From positions 124,001-188,000 of the forward strand of contig OY970329.1 of the NCBI GenBank assembly GCA_963717375.1: a stretch of 64,000 nt of DNA, read 5' to 3'. The notes under the pieces are model-generated. The model was not told where the DNA came from and did no database searches. It saw only the letters and a list, made by a program, of their open reading frames with translations. Numbering within the stretch: position 1 is the stretch's first letter; the number at the start of each line of letters is the position of its first letter. Positions 30,211 to 39,111 of this stretch are shown here, one piece after another. Made by a program: the position numbers and the translations under genes. The DNA is from VRUE01 sp963717375 (GTDB lineage: Bacteria > Actinomycetota > Thermoleophilia > Solirubrobacterales > 70-9).

Positions 30211-31261
30211 GCAGCTGAGGGTCGGCGTGGTCGGATGCGGCCGTATGGGCGCATTCCACATCCGCAATTACGGGGCGCTCGATTGCGCCAACCTGGTCGC
30301 GGTCGCCGAGCCCAATGAAGAAGCTCGCCGCCGCGCGCTCGGGGAGGCCCGCGTCCTCGAGTACTCCGACTGGCGCGACCTGATCGAGTTCGGCGCCGAC
30401 CAGCTCGACGCGATCTCGATCACCTGTCCTTCCGAGCACCACGCCGAGGTCGCCCTCGAGGCGCTCGCCGCCGGCCTGCACGTGCTGGTCGAGAAGCCGA
30501 TCGCGACGACGCTGCCCGATGCGCTGCGGATGCGCGGCGCCGCGATGGAGGCCGACCGCAAGCTGATGGTCGGCCATGTCGAGCGCTTCAACCCGGCGGT
30601 CGCCAAGCTGCGCGAGCTGGTCGCCGACGGCCGCCTCGGCTCGATCTACCGCGCCCACGCGACCCGGGTCGGGCCGCTGCCGACGCGGATCCAGGACACC
30701 GGCGTCGCGATCGACCTCGCCACCCATGACCTCGATGTGATGCAGCACGTCCTCGGCCTCTCGATCAACGAGATCTACGCCGACGGCGGCCGCTTCCAGC
30801 ACAGCTCCCAGGAGGATCTGCTGACCTGCCTCGTGCGTTTCGGCTCCGAGGGAGGGGAAGACGCCCTGGGACTGCTCGACGTCAACTGGCTGACCCCGGA
30901 GAAGACGCGCGAGATCGCCCTGATCGGCGAGAACGGTCTGCTGCGGGCGAGCTACATCACCCAGGACGTCTGGTTCGTCGAGTCGCCCAGCGCGCCCCTT
31001 CACTGGGACGGGCTCTCGATGCTGCGCGGCGACGGCGAGGGAGCCGCGGTGCGGTTCTCGCTCGCCAAGGCCGAGCCGCTCGGTGCCGAGCTCGAGGCCT
31101 TCTGCCGCTGCGTCCTCGACGACACCCCGGAGCCGATCAGCGCTCACGACGGCGTCAAGGCGCTGGCCGCGGCGCTGGCGATGCGCGAGTCGGCAGCCGT
31201 GAGGCGGCCGGTCGAGCTGCTCGACATTCCAGTCCCGCGCCCCTTGGAGGTCTTTGCATGA
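30203..31261 (+). CDS. Gfo/Idh/MocA-family NAD(P)-dependent sugar dehydrogenase
   Basis: ATG 30203 is chosen over GTG 30185 because GGAGGG at 30192-30197 lies 5 bases upstream. The 352-residue protein has GCGRMGAFHIRN near 10-21, EKPIA near 95 and the C-terminal domain with THDLDVMQHVLG. The ending (LLDIPVPRPLEVFA) overlaps the next gene's ATG by four bases. Coupling to the 2-epimerase suggests a UDP-HexNAc or uronate oxidation or reduction step, as with WlbA-type enzymes; the substrate is inferred from context only. Confidence 0.85.
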   Translation: MSEQLRVGVVGCGRMGAFHIRNYGALDCANLVAVAEPNEEARRRALGEARVLEYSDWRDLIEFGADQLDAISITCPSEHHAEVALEALAAGLHVLVEKPIATTLPDALRMRGAAMEADRKLMVGHVERFNPAVAKLRELVADGRLGSIYRAHATRVGPLPTRIQDTGVAIDLATHDLDVMQHVLGLSINEIYADGGRFQHSSQEDLLTCLVRFGSEGGEDALGLLDVNWLTPEKTREIALIGENGLLRASYITQDVWFVESPSAPLHWDGLSMLRGDGEGAAVRFSLAKAEPLGAELEAFCRCVLDDTPEPISAHDGVKALAAALAMRESAAVRRPVELLDIPVPRPLEVFA

Positions 31262-32106
31262 TCCGCTTTGTGATCCCGGCCTACAACGAGGCCGAAAACA
31301 TCCCCCGGCTGCTCTCCGACCTTGCGCCCGTAGCGCGCGAGCTGGGCGCCCGGGTAATCATCGTCGACGACGGTTCCACCGACGGCACCGCCGACGTGAT
31401 CCGCGAACACGCTCGCGACATGCACCTGGCAATCGTCACCCACACCGTCAATCGCGGCCTGGGCACAGCGATCAATACCGGCCTGCGCGCGGCGTTGGGC
31501 GAGTCCTCCGATGACGACGCGATCGTCACCCTGGAGGCCGACACGACTTCCGATCTCTCCGACCTGCCGAAGATGCTGGAGCTCTTCGAACAGGGGACCG
31601 ACGTCGTGCTCGCCTCGGTCTACGCTCCCGGCGGCAAGATCATCGGCGTCGCCAACTGGCGTCTGGCGGCGAGCAAATCCGTCTCCAATACCTTCCGCTA
31701 CCTGGGTGGGCTGCGCGAGATGCACACACTTTCCTCGCTTTACCGGGTCTACCGCGCCGGCACCTTGCGCCGCGCCGCCGAGACCTACGGCTACCTGCTC
31801 GTCCGCGAGCCCGGCTTCGCCGCCAACGTCGAGCTGCTGCTCAAGCTCTACAACGCCGGCGCCAGCGTCGCCGAGGTGCCGACGACAAACGACTGGCGGA
31901 CCCGCAAGGGCGTATCGAAGATGCAGCTGAAGCCGACCGTGGTCGCCTACTTCCGGGTGATGGCCGCCCACATGGTGGGTCGGATCCAGCCACCGCCGGT
32001 CTCTCCGCTGGCTGAGGCCACGGCGCCGGCCGGGCTTCCCGCGCCGGATGCAACGCCGGCGCTCGCGGCAGAAGCCGCCCCGCAGCCGGTCGCGCAGACC
32101 GGATGA
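31258..32106 (+). CDS. Glycosyltransferase family 2, polyprenyl-phosphate mannosyltransferase-like
   Basis: The 282-residue protein starts directly with the GT-A fold: FVIPAYNEAENIP, VDDGSTDGT near 36-44, and EADTTSD in the DxD position near 96. There is no C-terminal membrane domain. The order resembles dolichol/polyprenyl-phosphate mannose synthases, which charge a lipid phosphate with a sugar. The last 40 residues are Ala/Pro-rich and look disordered. It overlaps both neighbours by four bases and so belongs to a tightly coupled five-gene set (29146-33479 and beyond). Confidence 0.85.
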   Translation: MIRFVIPAYNEAENIPRLLSDLAPVARELGARVIIVDDGSTDGTADVIREHARDMHLAIVTHTVNRGLGTAINTGLRAALGESSDDDAIVTLEADTTSDLSDLPKMLELFEQGTDVVLASVYAPGGKIIGVANWRLAASKSVSNTFRYLGGLREMHTLSSLYRVYRAGTLRRAAETYGYLLVREPGFAANVELLLKLYNAGASVAEVPTTNDWRTRKGVSKMQLKPTVVAYFRVMAAHMVGRIQPPPVSPLAEATAPAGLPAPDATPALAAEAAPQPVAQTG

Positions 32107-33479
32107 GCCCGACCCAACCACGTGTTGGCGTCGTCGGCGGCGGCGTCCTTGGTGTCTCGCTGGCCCTGCGCCTGGCGCAGGCGGGGGCGAAGGTGACCGT
32201 AGTCGAGCGCGGCTCGAGCCTTGGTGGGCTCGCCGGGACGATGGACTTCGGCGGCCACCAGGTCGACCGCTTCTACCACGTGATCACCCCTGCGGACACG
32301 CGGATGATCTCGATGGCCGAGGAGGTTGGGCTCGGCGATCAGCTGCGCTACACACCGGTCGGCGCGGGCTTCTTCGCCAACGGCGAGATGCACGACTTCA
32401 ACGGGCTCGGCGACCTGCTGCGCTTCTCGCCGCTGAGCCCGGTGGCGCGCCTGCGCCTCGGCTGGTTCGTCGCCCAGTGCCAGCTGCGCAGCAGCTACGA
32501 CGGGCTGGAGAACCTGCCGCTGGAGACCTGGCTGCGCCGCCACTGCGGCAAGCAGGTGGTCGAGCGAATTTGGAAGCCGTTGCTCAACTCGCGCTTCGAC
32601 AGCGATCCCTCGGGCTTGCCGGCGACCTACCTCTGGGCCCGGACCCGGCGCATGTCTGGCGCCCGCGGCAAGGGCGGGGGAGAGGAAATGGGCCATATCG
32701 TCGGCGGCCACCAGCGGCTGATCGACGCGATGGTCGCAAAAGCAGCGGAACTCGGCGTCGAGGCGCGCACCGACGCGCCGGTCACCGGCCTGGCGACGGC
32801 CGAGGATGGCTCGGTGACCGGGGTCGAGCTCGACGGCGAGACGCTTGACTTCGACCTGACGATCCCGACCCTGCAGCCGCCTGCCCTGCGCTTTCTCCTG
32901 CCGGAGCGCCACCAGGGCCTGCTGGCGCCGTATCCCGAGCGTTGGTTGGGCTGCGTCTGCGTGATCATCAAGGTGCCGCGCTCGCTACTTCCCTACTACG
33001 CGGTCAACATCACCGAGCCGACGCCGGTGACCAGCGCGATCGAGACCACGCAGGTGCTGGGGACCGACCACACCGACGGCCAGCACCTCGTCTACCTGCC
33101 GAAGTACTGCGATCCGAGCGCCCCGGAGCAAAGCGAGGACGACGAGTCCATATATAGGCGCTTCACCGACTACCTGGCCCGGCTCTCGCCGGGCTTCAGC
33201 CGCGACGAGGTCCTCGACTGGACCGTGCAGCGGGCCAAGCTGGTCGAGCCCGTGCACACGCTGCGCCCCGGCGGCGAGCCGCGGGTGGCGCCGATCTGGC
33301 CGGGAGTAAAAGGCCTGGCCCTCGCCTCGAACGCCCAGATCTACCCCAATCTGCTCAACGGGGACTCGGTGATGGGCTTTGCTGAAGGCGTGGCCGGCGA
33401 AGTCGCCGAGCGCCTCGGCCTGGCCGGCGATTCACCCGATGGTGCGAGAAAAGGACTAGCCGGCACGTTGCATAGCTGA
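32103..33479 (+). CDS. FAD-dependent oxidoreductase, protoporphyrinogen-oxidase/UDP-galactopyranose-mutase-like
   Basis: A 458-residue protein with an N-terminal FAD-binding Rossmann motif (VGGGVLGVSLALRLAQAG, then VVERGSSLGGLAG) and the amine-oxidase-like fold. It contains GGHQVDRFYHVI and IVGGHQRLIDAMVAKA, typical of the NAD(P)/FAD group found in glycan clusters. It ends with the FAD-contact type segment PNLLNGDSVMGFAEG. The reaction is unknown; a redox change on a sugar or lipid carrier is plausible from the coupled gene order. It starts inside the glycosyltransferase stop codon (ATGA). Confidence 0.8.
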   Translation: MSPTQPRVGVVGGGVLGVSLALRLAQAGAKVTVVERGSSLGGLAGTMDFGGHQVDRFYHVITPADTRMISMAEEVGLGDQLRYTPVGAGFFANGEMHDFNGLGDLLRFSPLSPVARLRLGWFVAQCQLRSSYDGLENLPLETWLRRHCGKQVVERIWKPLLNSRFDSDPSGLPATYLWARTRRMSGARGKGGGEEMGHIVGGHQRLIDAMVAKAAELGVEARTDAPVTGLATAEDGSVTGVELDGETLDFDLTIPTLQPPALRFLLPERHQGLLAPYPERWLGCVCVIIKVPRSLLPYYAVNITEPTPVTSAIETTQVLGTDHTDGQHLVYLPKYCDPSAPEQSEDDESIYRRFTDYLARLSPGFSRDEVLDWTVQRAKLVEPVHTLRPGGEPRVAPIWPGVKGLALASNAQIYPNLLNGDSVMGFAEGVAGEVAERLGLAGDSPDGARKGLAGTLHS

Positions 33480-33521
33480 AGGGCGAAAGGGCAGCTGCCG
33501 ATTCGCCCTGACTGAGCAGCT

Positions 33522-34781
33522 ATGTACCAAGTCGAAGCCTCCAAAGCCCTTCTCAAGCCGCGCCTCTGGGCGCGGACGCCGGCGCGGCTCAAAGTGCCGC
33601 GCAACGTCGTCATGTTGGGGCTCGTCAGCATGCTTACCGACGTCTCCTCGGAGATGGTCGCGACGGTGCTGCCGCTGTACCTCGTCTTCACGCTTGGCGC
33701 CAACCCGCTGGCACTGGGGGCGATCGACGGCGCCTATCGCGGTGCCGCGGCGCTGGTCCAGGTCGCCAGCGGCTTCGCTTCCGATCGTTTCCGCCGTCCC
33801 AAGGAGGTCGCCGGCCTCGGCTACGGGATCTCGGCCGTCGGCAAGGTGGCGCTGGTCGCAGCCGGCAACACAATCGGGGGGATCGGTGCGATCGTCACCT
33901 TCGATCGGGTCGGCAAGGGGATCCGCACCGCGCCGCGCGACGCTCTGATCTCGCTCTCCAGCAGCAAAGCCGGCCTCGCCACGGCCTTTGGCGTGCACAG
34001 GGCTATGGACTCCGCCGGCGCGATGCTCGGGCCGCTGATCGCCTTCGGCGTCCTGCTCGCCGCGCCGGCCCGCTTCGACGCGGTCTTCGTCGTCAGCACC
34101 CTCTTCGCCGTCCTCGGCCTCGCGGTGCTGGTGCTGACCGTGCAGGGCAAGCCCAAACGCGCTTCGCGCGACCCCAACGCGCCCTCGCTTCGCTCCGCGG
34201 CCGGGCTGGTCCGCGACCCCCGTTTCGCCCTGCTCCTGGTCGCCGCAGCCGGCCTCTCGATCGCCAGCGTCTCCGACGCGCTGATCTACGTCGGCCTGCA
34301 GCGCAAGATCGACTTCGAGCCCGCGGTCTTCCCGCTGCTCTACGTGATCACCGCTGTGATCTTCATGGCCTTCGCGATCCCGGTCGGGCAGCTAGCCGAC
34401 CGCATCGGCAGGGTGCCGGTCCTGGTCTCCGGTTACGCCCTTCTGTTCATCGTCTACGGCACCCTGATGATGGGCTCGCTCGGCTACTTCGAGCTGATCC
34501 TCTGCCTCGTCGCCCTCGGCGGCTTCTTCGCTGCGACCGAAGGGGTGATGCCCGCCCTCGCCGGAGCGATGCTGCCGGAGAAGCTGCAGGCGAGCGGGCT
34601 TGGAATCCTCACCACCGTGGTCAGCATCGGCAGCCTGCTTTCCTCGCTCGGCTTCGGCGCCCTTTGGTTCGCGATCGGACTGCAGAGCGCTGTGATCGTC
34701 TTCGCCGCCGCACTGGCCCTGGCGATCCTCCTCGCGATACCGTTGCTGGTCCGTTCCCAGCGGGCAGCTCTGGATGGATAG
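33522..34781 (+). CDS. Major facilitator superfamily transporter
   Basis: The 419-residue protein has 11 or 12 membrane helices. It includes the opening MLTDVSSEMVATVLPLYLV, the loop DRFRRPKEVAGLGYGISA and the second-half loop ADRIGRVPVLVSGYAL, which are MFS A-motif positions. The segment FDRVGKGIRTAPRDALI is characteristic of a subgroup of MFS proteins often adjacent to polysaccharide genes. The substrate is unknown. The next gene overlaps its end by eight bases, so the two are co-translated. Confidence 0.85.
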   Translation: MYQVEASKALLKPRLWARTPARLKVPRNVVMLGLVSMLTDVSSEMVATVLPLYLVFTLGANPLALGAIDGAYRGAAALVQVASGFASDRFRRPKEVAGLGYGISAVGKVALVAAGNTIGGIGAIVTFDRVGKGIRTAPRDALISLSSSKAGLATAFGVHRAMDSAGAMLGPLIAFGVLLAAPARFDAVFVVSTLFAVLGLAVLVLTVQGKPKRASRDPNAPSLRSAAGLVRDPRFALLLVAAAGLSIASVSDALIYVGLQRKIDFEPAVFPLLYVITAVIFMAFAIPVGQLADRIGRVPVLVSGYALLFIVYGTLMMGSLGYFELILCLVALGGFFAATEGVMPALAGAMLPEKLQASGLGILTTVVSIGSLLSSLGFGALWFAIGLQSAVIVFAAALALAILLAIPLLVRSQRAALDG

Positions 34782-35787
34782 CCGCAGCAAGAAGATTCTC
34801 GCCGTGATCGTCGTGCTCTGCGTCGTCGGCGCTGGCGCTTACATCGCCGTCGCTGCCCTGGGCCCGAACCAGACGACGACCGAGGCACAGCCGCGCGCCG
34901 CCGCAGTGCTGGCCCACACCGACCTGATGGTCCGGGCGGTCGACCCCAAGGAGCCGACCCTCAACGGCCGCGTCTACGTGCTCGACGGCGGGCAGCTGCG
35001 TAAGGAGTCCGGGGAGTTGGCCTGCGAGCGCGTCTACTACGCCGCCGGCCACGGGATCTGCATGGGCGTCGCCCCTTCGGGGGTGGAATACACCGCCTCG
35101 ATCTTTAACTCGAAGCTGCAGCGCGAACACACGATCACCCTGACCGGGCTGCCCTCGCGGACGCGGGTCTCGCCCGACGGGCGCTACGGGGCGATGACGG
35201 TCTTCGTTACCGGCGACTCCTACCTCTCCTCGCCGACCGCCTTCTCCACCCGCACGACGATCCTCGATATGGCCAGCGGCAAGCAGGTCGGCCAGCTCGA
35301 GCAGTTCAAGGTCGAAAAGGACGGCAAGCCCTTCGATTCGGTCGACTTCAACTTCTGGGGCGTCACCTTCGACCCGCGCGATTCCGATCACTTCTACGCG
35401 ACCCTGGGCACGGGCGGCGATCACTACCTGGTCGAAGGCAGTGTCAGCGATGAATCGATGACGGTCTTGCGGGAAGGGGTCGAGTGCCCGTCACTGTCCC
35501 CGGACGGCAAGCAGATTGCCTACAAGAGCCGGATCGACGGCGAAGCGCGCTGGCACCTGCGGGTGCTCGATGTGGCGACCCTCGACGACCACGCCGTCGC
35601 CGAGGGTCGCTCGATCGACGACCAGGTCGAGTGGTTGAACAACGACACACTCGTCTATTCCGACGGTCGCAACGTCTACGCGGTCCCCGCCGACGGCAGT
35701 GGCGCCGCGACGCTGCTTGTGCGTGATGCCACTTCACCGGTGCGACTTGAAGGATCCGGGCAAGAATTGGCCAGGTCGCAGCGTTAA
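34774..35787 (+). CDS. Membrane-anchored TolB/WD40-like beta-propeller protein
   Basis: A 337-residue protein with a single N-terminal membrane helix (about 8-28), then an extracellular part with repeats of the TolB or PD40 type: SRTRVSPDGRYGAMTVFV, PSLSPDGKQIAYKSR, LNNDTLVYSDGRNVYAVP. About four to six blades are apparent. No enzyme motif is seen. It overlaps the transporter gene by eight bases and precedes the flippase-like gene by 6 bases. A surface binding or scaffolding role is likely. Confidence 0.75.
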   Translation: MDSRSKKILAVIVVLCVVGAGAYIAVAALGPNQTTTEAQPRAAAVLAHTDLMVRAVDPKEPTLNGRVYVLDGGQLRKESGELACERVYYAAGHGICMGVAPSGVEYTASIFNSKLQREHTITLTGLPSRTRVSPDGRYGAMTVFVTGDSYLSSPTAFSTRTTILDMASGKQVGQLEQFKVEKDGKPFDSVDFNFWGVTFDPRDSDHFYATLGTGGDHYLVEGSVSDESMTVLREGVECPSLSPDGKQIAYKSRIDGEARWHLRVLDVATLDDHAVAEGRSIDDQVEWLNNDTLVYSDGRNVYAVPADGSGAATLLVRDATSPVRLEGSGQELARSQR

Positions 35788-35793
35788 GTAGGC

Positions 35794-37371
35794 ATGGGCG
35801 TCACTACAGCCCCCCCGCCGCATGCCGCTGAGCCCGAAGCCGCCTCGGACGGTTCGAGCCTACGTGCGAAGCATGCCCACGCCGGCGTGGCGATGGCGAT
35901 CGCGACCCTCGCGATGGGCGCCACCTCCAGCATCCAGGCTCTGCTCTACCTCAGCTCTTTCGGCATCAACGGCCGTACCGACGGCTTCTTCATCGCCTTC
36001 GCGCTCTACACGAGCTTCGGCGTCTTCAGTCAGAGCATCCGGGTCACCTCGGCGCCGCTCCTGGTCGGTCTGCGGCCACGCCTGACGCCGACCGAGCTGG
36101 CGGTGGCGCTTGTCGCGATCGCGATCCCGGTCGGCATCGCGACGGTGCCACTTGCCGGCCCGCTTGCCGCGGTCCTGGCCCCGGGCCTGGGTGAGACCGG
36201 GCGGGGCGTGACGGAATCGGCCCTGCCGATCCTCGGCCTGGCGATGATCCTGCAGCTCTGGGCCGCGGGCGGGGCGACGCTGCTCGCCGTGCGCGACCGC
36301 TTCGACCGCATCGCCGGTGCCTATATCGCCGGTGCGATTGCGGGTCTGATCGTCTACCTGGCAGTCTCGGGAATCGCCGGTGAGCTTTCCCTCGGCTGGT
36401 CGATGCTGGCGATGGCCGTCGTGACCTCGACGATGATGCTCGACGGCGTTCGTGCCAGCCGCCCCAAGGAGGCTGCCGGCGGCATTAAGGTCGCCATCGC
36501 CGGCGGGATGGGCCGTATGGCCCGCTGCGTCTGGATGGTTCTGAGCAGCACCGCGATTTACCTCGCTTTCAACTGCCTTTACGTGATCACGCTGGCCTTC
36601 GCCAGCAAGTACGGAGCGGGGGGAGCCACCGTGCTCTCCTATGCCTACCTCTTTGCCAGCTACCTGGTCGCGGCCACGGGCTTTGCGCTCGGTATGTCGC
36701 GCATCGCCGACATGAGCCGCGGCGCCGTCGCCGACTGGCGCGAGGTAATCGCCGCCACCGTGCCGGGCGGCTTCCGCTACGCGATGCTGCTCGTCGCCCC
36801 GGCGCTGGCAGCGCTGATCGCCGGCGGCGCAGCCGTAATCGGCGACGTGCTTCCGAAGAGCTTCGACGCCGCCCAGGTTGAGCAGCTGCGCGTCTTCGCG
36901 GCCCTGCTCTGCACCTGGACCATCGCGGCGCTGCTGGTCAACCTGCTGCTGCCGGCCCTGTTCGCCCTCGGCCGCACCAAACTGGTCAATTGGATGGCGC
37001 CGGTGGTGGTGGTGGCGCACGTGGGGGTCACGGCCCTGGCCGGAGTCCTCTTCGGCGTCAACGGCGTAGTCGGCGCCTTCTGCATCGTCCCAACGGCTTT
37101 CGCCGCGATGCTCCTGGTCGCGGGCGCCGGCCGCGGATGGGTACCAATAGCCCGCGAGTTGGCCCGCGACGGTCTCCGCTTCGTAGCCCTGGCGGCCGTC
37201 TCCTTCGGCATCGGAGCCGCGGTGGCCGAGAGCCTCATATCCGGCGTGGCGGCCCCGCTCCTCGCAGTAGGAATAGGCGGCGTCCTCTACGGCCTGACCA
37301 CCTCGCAACTGGCCCCCCGCCAGGTCCGCCTCCTAGTAGGCGCAGTTCGCCCGGCTTCGGCCGAGGCTTAG
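35794..37371 (+). CDS. MurJ/MviN-like lipid-linked glycan flippase family protein
   Basis: A 525-residue polytopic protein with about 14 hydrophobic segments and the fold pattern of the MOP/MVF superfamily (paired bundles of six, then two extra helices). The first 30 residues are polar. It could flip a lipid-linked oligosaccharide or lipid II; a second, Wzx-like flippase is at 54547, so this one may serve another glycan. It ends the plus-strand run just before the Gabija-like cassette. No duplicated or broken copy of it is seen at the far side of the cassette. Confidence 0.75.
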   Translation: MGVTTAPPPHAAEPEAASDGSSLRAKHAHAGVAMAIATLAMGATSSIQALLYLSSFGINGRTDGFFIAFALYTSFGVFSQSIRVTSAPLLVGLRPRLTPTELAVALVAIAIPVGIATVPLAGPLAAVLAPGLGETGRGVTESALPILGLAMILQLWAAGGATLLAVRDRFDRIAGAYIAGAIAGLIVYLAVSGIAGELSLGWSMLAMAVVTSTMMLDGVRASRPKEAAGGIKVAIAGGMGRMARCVWMVLSSTAIYLAFNCLYVITLAFASKYGAGGATVLSYAYLFASYLVAATGFALGMSRIADMSRGAVADWREVIAATVPGGFRYAMLLVAPALAALIAGGAAVIGDVLPKSFDAAQVEQLRVFAALLCTWTIAALLVNLLLPALFALGRTKLVNWMAPVVVVAHVGVTALAGVLFGVNGVVGAFCIVPTAFAAMLLVAGAGRGWVPIARELARDGLRFVALAAVSFGIGAAVAESLISGVAAPLLAVGIGGVLYGLTTSQLAPRQVRLLVGAVRPASAEA

Positions 37372-37497
37372 TAACCCGCGTCTTTCACGGAACAGACACC
37401 CGGCCAAGGGCTGCTTAGGCTGGTAGACAGAGTCCATTTTGTGGGATACGGTCCGGTCCGCCTTTGGGAACTAACCGAGTCGATGTCGAGCGGGGGA

Positions 37498-39111
37498 ATG
37501 TTGATCCTCAAGAAGATCGAGGTAAAGAGTTTCCGCTGTTTTGAGGATTTTAGCCTCCGCCTTGATGGCAGTTCTGCATTCGTAGTCGCGCCTAACGGAG
37601 GTGGCAAGACCAGTCTGCTCGAATGTGTCGCGATGGGTTGCGGCATCGGCCGTAGCATCAGTCGCGAGGATTTTCGTGACATTGAGATTCCCATTGAAAT
37701 CTTGCTTACCATCGCGGATCTGCCCGCAGAAGCCATAGGGATCTTTGCCGATCACACTCAATTCGGCCAAGGTCCACCGGTCGTCAAGGTGGGCATGCGG
37801 GCGGTTTGGATAGAGGAAGAGAAAGAACTTGAGGTCATGCATGGCTTCCCGGGGCCGGACTGGACGCGCTCGACGCGAGCTCAGCGTGAGGCCCTAGTAG
37901 CCCTTTGGCTGCCCGCCAATCGCGCCCCCGCTCGCTTGTTGCAACTGGTCAGAGGCCCGAGCGTTCTCGCCGATCTCGTTAGTGGACTTGAGCTCGGCGA
38001 GGCAATGGAGACCGCAGTCGAAACTTTGGATCGGGCGGCTCAGGATTTGGCTGCCACGGAGAAACTCGCCCAGTTGTTGCGAGCAGCCAGCGCAGATCTG
38101 GACCTGATGTCAAGTCGAGATCGACCTCGAATCTTTCGGATTGCTCCGAATGCGAGCGCTGAGGAGGATCTACTTAGCCAACTGCAGCTGCTTCTCAGCG
38201 ACGAGGCGGTTGGCACCGCTCTACCAATTGAGCGGCAATCCAGCGGCCTTGGGCAACTAGCGCTATTCACGTTTGTGCTGCAGGCACTCGCGGTCGAGGA
38301 GTCTAGTGCTCTTTTGCTTGTTGACGAGCCGGAGCTCTCTTTGCACCCACACGCGCAGCGGGCTCTCGCGGCGCGCCTTCGCGACTCGGCCGTTCAGGCA
38401 CTCATTACCACCCATTCCTCGAACGTCCTTGATCGGGCGGATCCGCGGTCAGTAATTCGCCTGAATGACACCTCAAATGGCGTCACCGCATCCTCCTCAG
38501 GGGAAGTCAGCGATGCCGAAGCAACCCGTCTTACCCGGATTTCCGATCCCCGCACTGCCGAGGCATTTTTTGCGACCCGCGTGCTCGTCGTTGAGGGGGA
38601 GAGCGATCATGCGGCTATCCGCGCACTAGCGGACAGGCTGGGTAGAAACCTGGATGCCGAAGGTCTCAGCATTATTTCTCTAGAGGGGGCCGGCACCTTC
38701 AGCACGTTCTTTTCGCTTTTGGGGTGCGCTGGTTTGGACATTCCACTTGGCGGTCTTTGTGATGCCGACGAAGAGTCGACCTGGAGAGGGGTGTTGACGG
38801 CGGGGGGGCTCAACCTAGAGGGCGCCTCCGGCATGGCTGAGGCTGGATTTTTCGTGTGTCGAGAGGATCTGGAGGACGAGTTCTTCAGCGCCTTGGGTGC
38901 GAATGGGGTTGAGGCTGCGCTACGCGCAGGCGGGGAGGGGGCGTTGTTTGATCGCTTCGCAGAACAGCCGACGCAGTCTGCTCCGACACAGGAGGAGATT
39001 CTGCGCCGCTTCGTGGACAAGAACAAAGTGCGCTGTGCGCCAATCTTGATCGATGCCTTGGATCTAGACAGGGTTCCTGCCCCCCTGAGCGGCCTGCTCT
39101 GCCATGCCTGA
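37498..39111 (+). CDS. gajA: GajA-like OLD-family ATPase/TOPRIM endonuclease (Gabija-type)
   Basis: ATG 37498 gives the usual N terminus MLILKKIEVKSFRCFEDF; GTG 37441 and ATG 37483 are alternatives. The 537-residue protein has an ABC/SMC-type ATPase half: Walker A APNGGGKTS at 31-39, signature SSGLGQ at 248-253, Walker B LLLVDEPE at 272-279 and a switch His in THSSN at 306. A C-terminal TOPRIM half has VVEGESD (E366), DAD at 422-424 and a late Lys in VDKNKVR (508-510). This is the OLD nuclease architecture of GajA. It overlaps a UvrD-like helicase gene, which defines class 2 OLD/Gabija. In Gabija GajA nicks phage DNA when nucleotides fall. Codon use is less GC-biased than in neighbours. Confidence 0.88.
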   Translation: MLILKKIEVKSFRCFEDFSLRLDGSSAFVVAPNGGGKTSLLECVAMGCGIGRSISREDFRDIEIPIEILLTIADLPAEAIGIFADHTQFGQGPPVVKVGMRAVWIEEEKELEVMHGFPGPDWTRSTRAQREALVALWLPANRAPARLLQLVRGPSVLADLVSGLELGEAMETAVETLDRAAQDLAATEKLAQLLRAASADLDLMSSRDRPRIFRIAPNASAEEDLLSQLQLLLSDEAVGTALPIERQSSGLGQLALFTFVLQALAVEESSALLLVDEPELSLHPHAQRALAARLRDSAVQALITTHSSNVLDRADPRSVIRLNDTSNGVTASSSGEVSDAEATRLTRISDPRTAEAFFATRVLVVEGESDHAAIRALADRLGRNLDAEGLSIISLEGAGTFSTFFSLLGCAGLDIPLGGLCDADEESTWRGVLTAGGLNLEGASGMAEAGFFVCREDLEDEFFSALGANGVEAALRAGGEGALFDRFAEQPTQSAPTQEEILRRFVDKNKVRCAPILIDALDLDRVPAPLSGLLCHA